A stretch of DNA of 8,780 bases from an uncultured Clostridia bacterium (lineage in GTDB: Bacteria; Bacillota; Clostridia; Oscillospirales; CAG-272). Below, piece after piece: positions 1 through 7,770 of this stretch; positions within the stretch are counted from its first letter, which is position 1; every line of letters begins with the position of its first letter. Location: assembly GCA_937914815.1 (NCBI GenBank), contig CALDMI010000329.1, positions 1 to 8,780 on the forward strand. The letters run 5' to 3'. Position numbers and translations under genes: made by a program. The notes beneath the pieces were generated by a model. It saw only the letters and a list, made by a program, of their open reading frames with translations. It had not been told where the DNA came from and searched no databases.

Positions 1-134
1 AAATAGGCGAGATATTCAACCGCGACCACTCAACCGTCCTCTCATCTCTTCAGAAGAGCGAGCTCAATATAAAGACCGTCAACGGCTACGACGAGACGGT
101 GCAGAAGCTCATAAAGAAGATACGCGAGGGCTGA
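1..134 (+). CDS. dnaA: Chromosomal replication initiator DnaA, C-terminal end (5' truncated by window)
   Basis: Reading from base 3, the last 43 codons of DnaA end at TGA 132-134; the rest of the gene lies before the window. The visible part is the second half of domain IV, which binds DnaA boxes. It holds the family signature IGEIFNRDHSTV followed by LSSLQKS. The Arg-Asp-His-Ser/Thr-Thr core is the helix that reads bases in the major groove of the box. Compared with the common F-G-G-R-D-H-T-T form (E. coli, B. subtilis), this protein has F-N-R-D-H-S-T. It is one residue shorter before the Arg, with Ser where E. coli has Thr435, and Ser-Ser where the usual form has His-Ala. Family pattern definitions allow a variable residue here, so it is a variant and not damage. 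The tail ending KLIKKIREG is a normal amphipathic end. DnaA boxes begin 2 bases after the stop, as expected for an autoregulated dnaA next to oriC. Confidence 0.95.
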   Translation, partial: IGEIFNRDHSTVLSSLQKSELNIKTVNGYDETVQKLIKKIREG

Positions 135-136
135 CG

Positions 137-145
137 TGTGGAAAA
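137..145 (-). promoter_or_regulatory. DnaA box 1 (TTTTCCACA, minus strand)
   Basis: The plus strand reads TGTGGAAAA, the complement of TTTTCCACA, which differs from the classic TTATCCACA only at position 3. It starts 2 bases after the dnaA stop codon. Box 2 has the same orientation with its start 11 bases away, about one helical turn, so two DnaA molecules could bind the same face. Confidence 0.85.
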
Positions 146-147
146 GC

Positions 148-156
148 TGTGGAAAA
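148..156 (-). promoter_or_regulatory. DnaA box 2 (TTTTCCACA, minus strand)
   Basis: This is an exact copy of box 1, shifted 11 bases with the same orientation. The close pair suggests cooperative binding at the dnaA-proximal edge of the origin. Confidence 0.85.
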
Positions 157-160
157 GCCG

Positions 161-183
161 GTTGAAATGTCTGTTATTTCAAC
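161..183. repeat. Perfect 8-bp inverted repeat between DnaA boxes 2 and 3
   Basis: Arms GTTGAAAT (161-168) and ATTTCAAC (176-183) are perfect complements around a 7-base loop GTCTGTT. No T tract follows and the stem has only 4 G:C or C:G pairs out of 16 arm bases per strand pair considered, so it is a poor intrinsic terminator for dnaA. It could be a cruciform, a protein operator, or a hairpin that slows transcription entering the origin. It is seen directly; its role is unknown. Confidence 0.6.
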
Positions 184-194
184 ATTGAAAACTC

Positions 195-203
195 TGTGGA
201 AAA
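195..203 (-). promoter_or_regulatory. DnaA box 3 (TTTTCCACA, minus strand)
   Basis: The plus strand reads TGTGGAAAA. This box lies 47 bases from box 2 (start to start), with the inverted repeat between them. Directly after it, CTTTTCCCGA (204-213) resembles a plus-strand box with two mismatches at its end; I did not count that as a site. Confidence 0.85.
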
Positions 204-226
204 CTTTTCCCGAAGATACCGGGGAC

Positions 227-235
227 TTTTCCACA
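227..235 (+). promoter_or_regulatory. DnaA box 4 (TTTTCCACA, plus strand)
   Basis: This is the first box in the plus orientation. Box orientation switches between 203 and 227, so the cluster has a three-minus then plus arrangement, with the plus boxes pointing toward the unwinding element. Confidence 0.85.
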
Positions 236-290
236 CCGAAAAAGGAAAACCGACCGCCGGAAAATGCAGGCGGGACAAGGCTTCGCGGAC

Positions 291-299
291 TTTTCCACA
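291..299 (+). promoter_or_regulatory. DnaA box 5 (TTTTCCACA, plus strand), unwinding-element proximal
   Basis: This exact box sits immediately before a second, weaker box with no gap. The position matches the two tandem boxes next to the DnaA-trio in B. subtilis oriC, from which the DnaA filament is thought to be launched onto single-stranded DNA. Confidence 0.85.
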
Positions 300-308
300 C
301 AATCCACA
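300..308 (+). promoter_or_regulatory. Degenerate DnaA box 6 (CAATCCACA), abutting the trio
   Basis: It differs from TTATCCACA at the first two positions but keeps the TCCACA core. It is adjacent to box 5 and followed by the GC spacer GCCC and the trio run. From memory, B. subtilis also has an AATCCACA-core box at exactly this place, so the position argues for function despite the mismatches. Confidence 0.65.
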
Positions 309-312
309 GCCC

Positions 313-321
313 CTACTACTA
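313..321. promoter_or_regulatory. DnaA-trio run (CTACTACTA on the plus strand)
   Basis: Three consecutive CTA triplets read 3'-GAT-GAT-GAT-5' on the opposite strand, which is the DnaA-trio motif bound by DnaA as single-stranded DNA during origin opening. The run begins 5 bases after the last box, and one more CTA lies in the same phase at 328-330. The box, GC spacer and trio order is what defines the element; the trinucleotide alone would be weak evidence. Confidence 0.8.
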
Positions 322-333
322 TTTCTCCTACCG

Positions 334-339
334 TATAAT
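334..339 (+). promoter_or_regulatory. Possible -10 element (TATAAT) for dnaN inside the unwinding element
   Basis: A perfect TATAAT lies within the AT-rich part of the origin, about 175 bases before the dnaN start. No -35 hexamer is recognisable 16-18 bases upstream (that DNA is the trio and GC spacer), and there is no extended -10 TG. A promoter here would couple dnaN transcription to origin opening, but chance occurrence in AT-rich DNA is plausible. Confidence 0.3.
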
Positions 340-356
340 ACTTTCGTTCTTTTCTT

Positions 357-514
357 ACCGCTTTCGCGGCGAGAGCTGACAGGCGGGAGGATACGGGGCG
401 GGGAGCCACGCATTGACCGAAAAGCCCGCCGGGAACTAGCGGTGTGCAGTACCGGAGAAATAAAAACAAAAGGAAAAAATAAAACGCGAACAGCGAAAGG
501 ATAAGGAAACCGAG
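357..514 (+). other. dnaN leader region, no gene seen
   Basis: This 158-base stretch between the unwinding element and dnaN holds no convincing gene. It has a short CCGC-TTTC-GCGG hairpin (358-369), a GGCGGG/CCCGCC inverted repeat (382-387 with 425-430), and an A-rich tract of about 30 bases (456-486). The A-rich tract leads into the dnaN ribosome binding site AAGGA (503-507), 7 bases before the ATG. An unpaired A-rich stretch just before a start codon usually helps ribosome access. Confidence 0.6.
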
Positions 515-1666
515 ATGAAGATAACACTCAAAAAATCGCTCTTTCTCGAAAAGCTGCAGCCCGCGATGGGCACGGTCTCAAACAAGAACACGATAACCTC
601 GATAGAGGGCGTGCTCATCGAGACCCTGCCGAACGGGAGAATACAGATATCCACCTACGACATGAACAAGGGCGTGCGCGCGACGCTTGACGCCGTGTCG
701 ATAGAGCGAGAGGGAAGATTTATAATAAATGCGCAGAGGCTTTATCAGACCGTGCGCGTCATGCCCGAGGACGAGATAACAATCGAGATAAACGATAAGC
801 TCAACTGCACGATATACAGCGGAAAGGCGTCCTTCTCGCTCTACGCTATGAACGGCGCCGACTTCCCGAACTTCCCGGAGCTCGTTACCGACCGCGGATT
901 TACCATATCCCCTGCGCTGCTCCGTAAAATGATAGGAAAGGTCATTCACTCGGTGTCGGATCAGGACTCCCGCCCCATGCTCTGCGGCGCGTACTTTGAG
1001 ATAAGCGACGACATGCTTGAGGTCGTGTCCTGCGACAGCTACACGCTCTCAAAGTGCACGTATAAGTGTGAGCTCGGAAAATTCGGGACAAAGGACGAGA
1101 AGCTCTCCTTTATAATCCCCGGCGCGGCTCTGCTTGAAATAATGAAGATATTCCCGGACGACGAGGAAAAGACCGTGAAGGTCTACCTTTCGAGAAAGCA
1201 CGCGATAGTGAGCGGCGAGGATATAATCTTCTTTACCCGTATGATAGACAGCGAGTATATAGACTATAACCGCGTTATCCCGAAGGACAACGACGTCTCC
1301 GTCGTCGTCGACCGCGAGAGCTTCCTCGGGAGCCTTGAGCGCGCTAATATAATCGCCGAGGAGAAGATACAGGGCTCCGGAAGAAGCTATGTAAAGCTCT
1401 CGATAGAGGGACAGTTCTTCGATATAACCTCCGCGTCGGTAAACGGAAAGGTATATGAGGAGCTCGACTGCGTCCACGAGGGACCGGATCTCAAAATAGG
1501 CTTCAACTGCCGCTACCTTATAAATTCGGTAAAGGCTGCGGAGGGTGAGAATATCCATATAACCATGAAGGGACCGACACAGGCGATGCTTATCGAGCCC
1601 TGCGAGCGGGACGAAAAGTTTGACTATCTTTACATGATTCTGCCGGTGCGCATGAACGAGGGATGA
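515..1666 (+). CDS. dnaN: DNA polymerase III sliding clamp (beta subunit)
   Basis: This encodes a 383-residue beta clamp, close to the usual 365-380. Two copies form a ring around DNA that tethers the replicative polymerase and serves as a landing site for mismatch repair, ligase and initiation regulators. The chain divides into three similar clamp domains, roughly residues 1-125, 130-255 and 260-383. Recognisable family stretches are RPMLCGAYFEI at 153-163, the counterpart of the common RPVLTGV segment, and the C-terminal MILPVR (374-379), which lines the peptide-binding pocket used by clamp partners. A few acidic and basic residues extend past that point (MNEG). The start is supported by AAGGA 7 bases upstream and by the normal clamp opening MKITLKKSLF. 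The stop overlaps the recF start (ATGA, 1663-1666), so the two are very likely translated in series. Ile codons are overwhelmingly ATA. Confidence 0.97.
   Translation: MKITLKKSLFLEKLQPAMGTVSNKNTITSIEGVLIETLPNGRIQISTYDMNKGVRATLDAVSIEREGRFIINAQRLYQTVRVMPEDEITIEINDKLNCTIYSGKASFSLYAMNGADFPNFPELVTDRGFTISPALLRKMIGKVIHSVSDQDSRPMLCGAYFEISDDMLEVVSCDSYTLSKCTYKCELGKFGTKDEKLSFIIPGAALLEIMKIFPDDEEKTVKVYLSRKHAIVSGEDIIFFTRMIDSEYIDYNRVIPKDNDVSVVVDRESFLGSLERANIIAEEKIQGSGRSYVKLSIEGQFFDITSASVNGKVYEELDCVHEGPDLKIGFNCRYLINSVKAAEGENIHITMKGPTQAMLIEPCERDEKFDYLYMILPVRMNEG
1658..1662 (+). promoter_or_regulatory. Unusually placed ribosome binding site for recF (GAGGG, no spacer)
   Basis: The only Shine-Dalgarno-like sequence before recF, GAGGG, touches the ATG directly with no spacer, too close for normal initiation. 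Together with the ATGA overlap with dnaN, this suggests recF is translated mainly by ribosomes that finish dnaN and restart. That would keep RecF well below clamp levels. Confidence 0.5.
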
Positions 1667-2756
1667 TAATCCGGCGCTTTGCGGCGGAGAATTTCCGCAA
1701 CATAAAAAAATGCGATATAGAGCTTTCCGACGGGGTTAACGTCCTCCTCGGCGACAATGCGCAGGGGAAGACGAACGCGGTTGAGGGGATATACCTCTTC
1801 GCGAGAGGTCGGTCATTCCGCACATCGTCGGACGGCGATCTTATAAAGTTCGGCGAGCCGGGGTTCCGCCTCTCTCTTGAGTACCTTGACAAAACGGGGA
1901 AGCAGTCGCTCGAATATGCCTACATAGACGGAAAGCGGCTCAGAAAAAAGAACGGCTACAAGGTGACGAGGGTCTCCGAGATGATAGGCGGCTTTCGCGC
2001 CGTGATATTCTATCCGGATAACCTCGGGCTCATAAAGGGCGGACCTGAGGAGCGGCGGGCATTTCTTGATGTCGCGATAGCACAGTGCCACCCGGAGTAC
2101 CTCGGGTATTACAACTACTGGCGGCGCGCACAGACAGAGCGCAACTGCCTCCTGAAATTCATTCAGAGCGGTATGCCGGTTGACCGCCGGGAGCTCGACT
2201 CCTGGTCGGCGTCTCTTGCCGAGTACTCGTCCTTTATACAGATGTACAGGCGCGAGTATGTGGAGAGGTTATCCGCCCCGGCGGCGGACTTCATGGCGGA
2301 TATATCCTCGGGACACGAGAATATGACCCTTACCTATTCCTCGGATATAGGAGAGGAATTTGACACGAGGGAAGCCGTGAGGGACGAATACTACCGCATA
2401 TTCCGCTCGGATACGGAGCACGAGGCTGCGGCGGGGACGACGCTCTACGGAATAGGGCGGGACGACCTTGTCGTGTCGGTCGACGGGGTGCGCATGCGCT
2501 CCTTCTCATCACAGGGGCAGCAGCGGTCTGCCGTCCTCTCGCTGAAGCTCGCGGAGGGGGAGGTCTGCCGGATGACCTCCGGAGAGTACCCGGTCTTTCT
2601 CTTTGACGACGTCCTCTCGGAGCTCGACTCCGCAAGGCGGGACTTTGTCATGCGGCGAACGGCGGGAAAGCAGGTTATAATAACCTCCTGCTCCGGGGTC
2701 GAGGGGCTGCCTGCCGACGCGCGGGTTATCCGCACAAGAGGGGGCGAGTTCACGGC

Positions 2757-2760
<4 letters not shown>
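1663..2760 (+). CDS. recF: Recombination mediator and gap-repair ATPase RecF
   Basis: This 365-residue protein has the normal RecF length. RecF is an SMC/ABC-like ATPase that, with RecO and RecR, loads RecA at single-strand gaps and stalled forks. Visible motifs are the opening MIIRRFAAENFRNI, Walker A GDNAQGKTN at residues 30-38, the signature FSSQGQQRS near 281-289, and Walker B with D-loop LFDDVLSELD at 313-322, where Asp315-Asp316 carry the catalytic acidic role. All ATPase motifs are intact, so the protein should be active. The start is fixed by the family N-terminus; no other start codon lies nearby. The gene overlaps dnaN by 4 bases upstream and the RemB-like gene by 4 bases downstream. 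The S4-domain gene that often separates dnaN and recF in Firmicutes is absent. CGG and CCG codons look more frequent than in dnaN, consistent with lower expression. Confidence 0.96.
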
Positions 2761-4999
<2,239 letters not shown>

Positions 5000-5136
5000 A
5001 GAAAAAATACTGTTTCTGACAACATTTGTTTACAATAAACCCCGAAATCGCGCGTAAAAAAACTGACGGCGCGTGATAAGGGCTCCCGATAAAGACCCTG
5101 CCTCGCCCGGAGGCGAAAAAGGAAGGAAAACAGAAA
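5000..5136 (+). other. gyrB-gyrA intergenic leader
   Basis: The first 40 bases are AT-rich (a CTGACA at 5016-5021, TACAAT at 5031-5036) in otherwise GC-rich DNA, so an internal gyrA promoter is possible. However, these two hexamers are only 9 bases apart and no correctly spaced pair is present. Further on are a GCGCGT repeat (5050-5055, 5069-5074) and a GCCTC-GCCCG-GAGGC hairpin (5100-5114). No T tract follows either, so no intrinsic terminator is visible. The gyrA ribosome binding site GGAAGGA (5121-5127) sits 9 bases before the ATG. Confidence 0.5.
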
Positions 5137-7764
5137 ATGGAGCATACATACAAATCAAACGACATAGAATTTCCCAATCAGAGAATTGAAGAGCGGGATA
5201 TGGAGCGCGAGCTGAAGTCCGCCTTCATTGAGTATTCTATGAGCGTTATCACCTCCCGCGCGCTCCCCGATGTGCGCGACGGCATGAAGCCCGGACAGCG
5301 GCGTATACTCTACGCGATGTACGAGGATCACCTGACGTACGATAAGCCGTTCAGAAAATCCGCGACCACGGTCGGTAACGTTCTCGGTCGGTATCACCCG
5401 CACGGAGACTCGGCTGTCTATCAGACGATGGTAAGAATGGTACAGCCGTTCTCGCTCCGCTATCCGCTTGTCGAGGGACACGGAAACTTCGGTAACGTTG
5501 ACGGAGACGGCGCGGCGGCATACCGTTATACCGAGGCGAGAATGGCGAAGATAGCCGACTATATGATGCGCGATATAGAGAAGCGCGTCGTACCCATGAC
5601 AAGAAACTTCGACAACACGCGCGACGAGCCGGTTGTCCTCCCCTCCCGCTTCCCGAACCTGCTTGTGAACGGCACCGTCGGTATCGCCGTCGGTATGGCG
5701 ACGAATATCCCCCCGCACAACATGTCCGAGGTGATAGACGGAACGATTTACAGAATAGATAACCCTGAGTGCTCTGTTGAAGAGCTCATGGAGTACATAA
5801 AGGGACCGGATTTCCCGACCGGGGCGATAATCTACGGCTCAAAGGGAATACGCGACGCGTACTCCACCGGAAAGGGAAAAATCTATGTCCGCGCGCGCGG
5901 CAGCGTCGACGAGGAGCACAGACGGATAGTATTCACCGAAATCCCGTATATGGTCAATAAGTCCATGCTGATAGAGAGTATGGCAAACCTCGTAAAGGAT
6001 AAGAAGATAGAGGGCATAACCGCCCTGCGCGACGAGTCCGGACGCGGCGGAATGAGAATAGTCGTCGAATATAAGAAGGACGCGAACGGCGAGGTAATTC
6101 TCAATCAGCTCTACAAATATACCCAGCTCCAGGACACCTGCTCTGTCAACATGCTCGTGATAGTGAACGGGGAGCCAAAGACCCTGAACCTCTCCGAGGT
6201 GCTTGACGAGTACATAAAGTTCCAGGAGAGCGTAATAGTAAACAGAACGAAGTTCGACCTTGACAAGGCGCTCAAGGAAATGCATATCCTCGAGGGCTAC
6301 AAGATAGCGATAGACAACATCGACGAGGTTATAGCGATAATCAAGTCGAGCGAGTCGATACCCAATGCAAAAGAGCGGCTTATCGCCCGCTTCGGTCTCT
6401 CGGACGAGCAGGCACAGGCGATTGTCGAGATGACCCTCGGTAAGCTCTCCGGACTTGAGAGACAGAAGGTCGAGGACAGACTCGCAAAGCTCGCTGTCCT
6501 TGTTGCCGACTACCGCGCTATCCTTGCGGACGAGGGCAGAATACGCGAGATACTGAAAACCGAGCTTCTTGAAATAAAGGCGAAGTTCGGCGATAAGCGC
6601 CGCACCGAGATAATAGAGTCCTCCGAGGAGATAGACCTTGAGGACCTTATCGAAAAGCACACCTGCGTTATCACGATGAGCCACACCGGGTACATAAAGC
6701 GTCAGCGCGCCGATGTCTACACCGCGCAGAACCGCGGCGGAAAGGGCATCATAGGCATGACGACAAAGGAGGACGACTATGTTGAGACCGTCCTCGTCGC
6801 GCACAGCCACTCGGTTATAATGTTCTTCACCGACAAGGGACGCGTCTACACGAAGAAGGCGTACAGGATCCCCGAGGTGTCAAGGACGGCAAAGGGCTCA
6901 AACCTTGTAAATATCATTCAGCTTGAAAACGACGAGAAGGTCACGGCGATGATCTCCGTAACCTCTTTCCCTGAGGACGAGTACCTCACCATGGTGACCC
7001 GCCGCGGAGTTATAAAGAGAACCCCGCTCGCGAGATTTGCATATCAGCGCAAGGGCGGAAAGATAGCGATAAAGCTCGACGAGGGCGACTCGCTGATATT
7101 CGTCCGCCACACCCGCGGCGACGAGAGCCTCCTTATAGCGACCCGCGACGGTCTTGCGACGAGATTTGACGAGACGAACGTCCGCGTCATGGGTCGTGTC
7201 TCCCGCGGTGTGCGCGGAATAAGACTTGCCGACGGTGACTCTGTCGCCGGCGTCGCGGTTGTCGACGAGACAAAGAAGCTGCTCACGATTACCGAGGGCG
7301 GTATGGGTAAGAGAACCGAGTTCTCGGAGTTCCGCCAGATGAAGAACCGCGGCGGCAGCGGCGTTATATGCCATAAGATCACCGAAAAATCCGGAAAGCT
7401 TGCCTCGGTCGCGACGGTTGCCGACGACGATGATGTGATGCTCATAACCAACGAGGGCACCGTCATAAGAATTGCCGTCGGAGACATAAACGTCTATTCG
7501 AGAGGCGCCGCCGGCGTTATAGTGATGAGACTTTCCGAGGGCTGCTTTATCAATACCTTTGCGAGAATAGAGAAGCAGGAGGAGATAGACTCCGCCGAGG
7601 CTGAAATAGATGCGCAGAATATCGAGGAGATACCCGAGGACGGCGAGGGCTCACCGACCGACGAAGCAGAGGACGCCACGGGCAGCGATGCCGACGACGC
7701 CGAGGATACGGATTCCGACGATACGGAGACCGACGACTCCGACTCCGACGACGGAGAAGTGTAA
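5137..7764 (+). CDS. gyrA: DNA gyrase subunit A
   Basis: This 875-residue protein is the DNA-breaking and DNA-wrapping half of gyrase. The N-terminal half carries the winged-helix catalytic domain, with HPHGDSAVY (87-95) and the active-site tyrosine Tyr131 in AYRYTEARM (E. coli Tyr122, offset 9), which forms the covalent link to cut DNA. A coiled-coil arm runs through about residues 370-490. The C-terminal beta-pinwheel (about 507-810) includes the GyrA box QNRGGKG at 531-537, close to the consensus QRRGGKG; this separates gyrase from topoisomerase IV ParC. Oddities are Gly53-Gln54 in place of the usual Val-His after KP, Gln96 where E. coli has Asp87 in the quinolone pocket, and a 64-residue acidic tail (812-875). 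The serine matching Ser83 is present (Ser92). The start is supported by GGAAGGA 9 bases upstream. The lipoprotein gene begins 6 bases after the stop. Confidence 0.97.
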   Translation: MEHTYKSNDIEFPNQRIEERDMERELKSAFIEYSMSVITSRALPDVRDGMKPGQRRILYAMYEDHLTYDKPFRKSATTVGNVLGRYHPHGDSAVYQTMVRMVQPFSLRYPLVEGHGNFGNVDGDGAAAYRYTEARMAKIADYMMRDIEKRVVPMTRNFDNTRDEPVVLPSRFPNLLVNGTVGIAVGMATNIPPHNMSEVIDGTIYRIDNPECSVEELMEYIKGPDFPTGAIIYGSKGIRDAYSTGKGKIYVRARGSVDEEHRRIVFTEIPYMVNKSMLIESMANLVKDKKIEGITALRDESGRGGMRIVVEYKKDANGEVILNQLYKYTQLQDTCSVNMLVIVNGEPKTLNLSEVLDEYIKFQESVIVNRTKFDLDKALKEMHILEGYKIAIDNIDEVIAIIKSSESIPNAKERLIARFGLSDEQAQAIVEMTLGKLSGLERQKVEDRLAKLAVLVADYRAILADEGRIREILKTELLEIKAKFGDKRRTEIIESSEEIDLEDLIEKHTCVITMSHTGYIKRQRADVYTAQNRGGKGIIGMTTKEDDYVETVLVAHSHSVIMFFTDKGRVYTKKAYRIPEVSRTAKGSNLVNIIQLENDEKVTAMISVTSFPEDEYLTMVTRRGVIKRTPLARFAYQRKGGKIAIKLDEGDSLIFVRHTRGDESLLIATRDGLATRFDETNVRVMGRVSRGVRGIRLADGDSVAGVAVVDETKKLLTITEGGMGKRTEFSEFRQMKNRGGSGVICHKITEKSGKLASVATVADDDDVMLITNEGTVIRIAVGDINVYSRGAAGVIVMRLSEGCFINTFARIEKQEEIDSAEAEIDAQNIEEIPEDGEGSPTDEAEDATGSDADDAEDTDSDDTETDDSDSDDGEV
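7570..7761 (+). other. Acidic C-terminal tail of GyrA (low-complexity coding)
   Basis: Residues 812-875 contain 31 Asp/Glu out of 64 and a single Lys, ending in Asp-Ser and Asp-Thr repeats. The DNA is built from GAC/GAT, TCC and ACG codons, including several TCCGACGA copies from about 7709 onward, so its length may vary between strains by slippage. In E. coli, an acidic GyrA tail tunes DNA wrapping and supercoiling; a similar role here is inferred. Confidence 0.8.
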
Positions 7765-7770
7765 AGGGCT

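Larger units (their letters stand above)
135..356. other. oriC: Replication origin, dnaA-dnaN side (oriC: DnaA boxes plus unwinding element)
   Basis: The gene-free stretch after dnaA holds five exact TTTTCCACA boxes, three reading on the minus strand (137-145, 148-156, 195-203) and two on the plus strand (227-235, 291-299). A degenerate box CAATCCACA (300-308) follows, then a GC spacer, a CTACTACTA run (313-321) and a stretch (314-356) with 13 G/C in 43 bases, pyrimidine-rich on this strand. The order of paired plus-strand boxes, short GC spacer, DnaA-trio and AT-rich DNA is the unwinding-system layout described for B. subtilis oriC. In that organism a second box cluster lies upstream of dnaA; here that would be outside the window. 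Function as the origin is inferred from this architecture and from the dnaA-dnaN location. Confidence 0.9.

Noticed and set aside
413..442. TTGACC as a -35 for dnaN
   Set aside because: No acceptable -10 lies 16-18 bases downstream.
149..504. Two plus-strand open frames through the origin
   Set aside because: They run over the DnaA boxes and unwinding tract, have no convincing ribosome site, and give low-complexity peptides.
5016..5036. CTGACA and TACAAT as a gyrA promoter
   Set aside because: Only 9 bases separate them, against the needed 16-18.
5100..5114. Hairpin GCCTC-GCCCG-GAGGC as a terminator after gyrB
   Set aside because: It is followed by GAAAAAGG, not T's, and a strong gyrA ribosome site follows within 10 bases.
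5839..6810. 323-codon minus-strand frame inside gyrA
   Set aside because: It is a shadow of gyrA coding; its Leu/Val/Tyr-rich translation has no family features.
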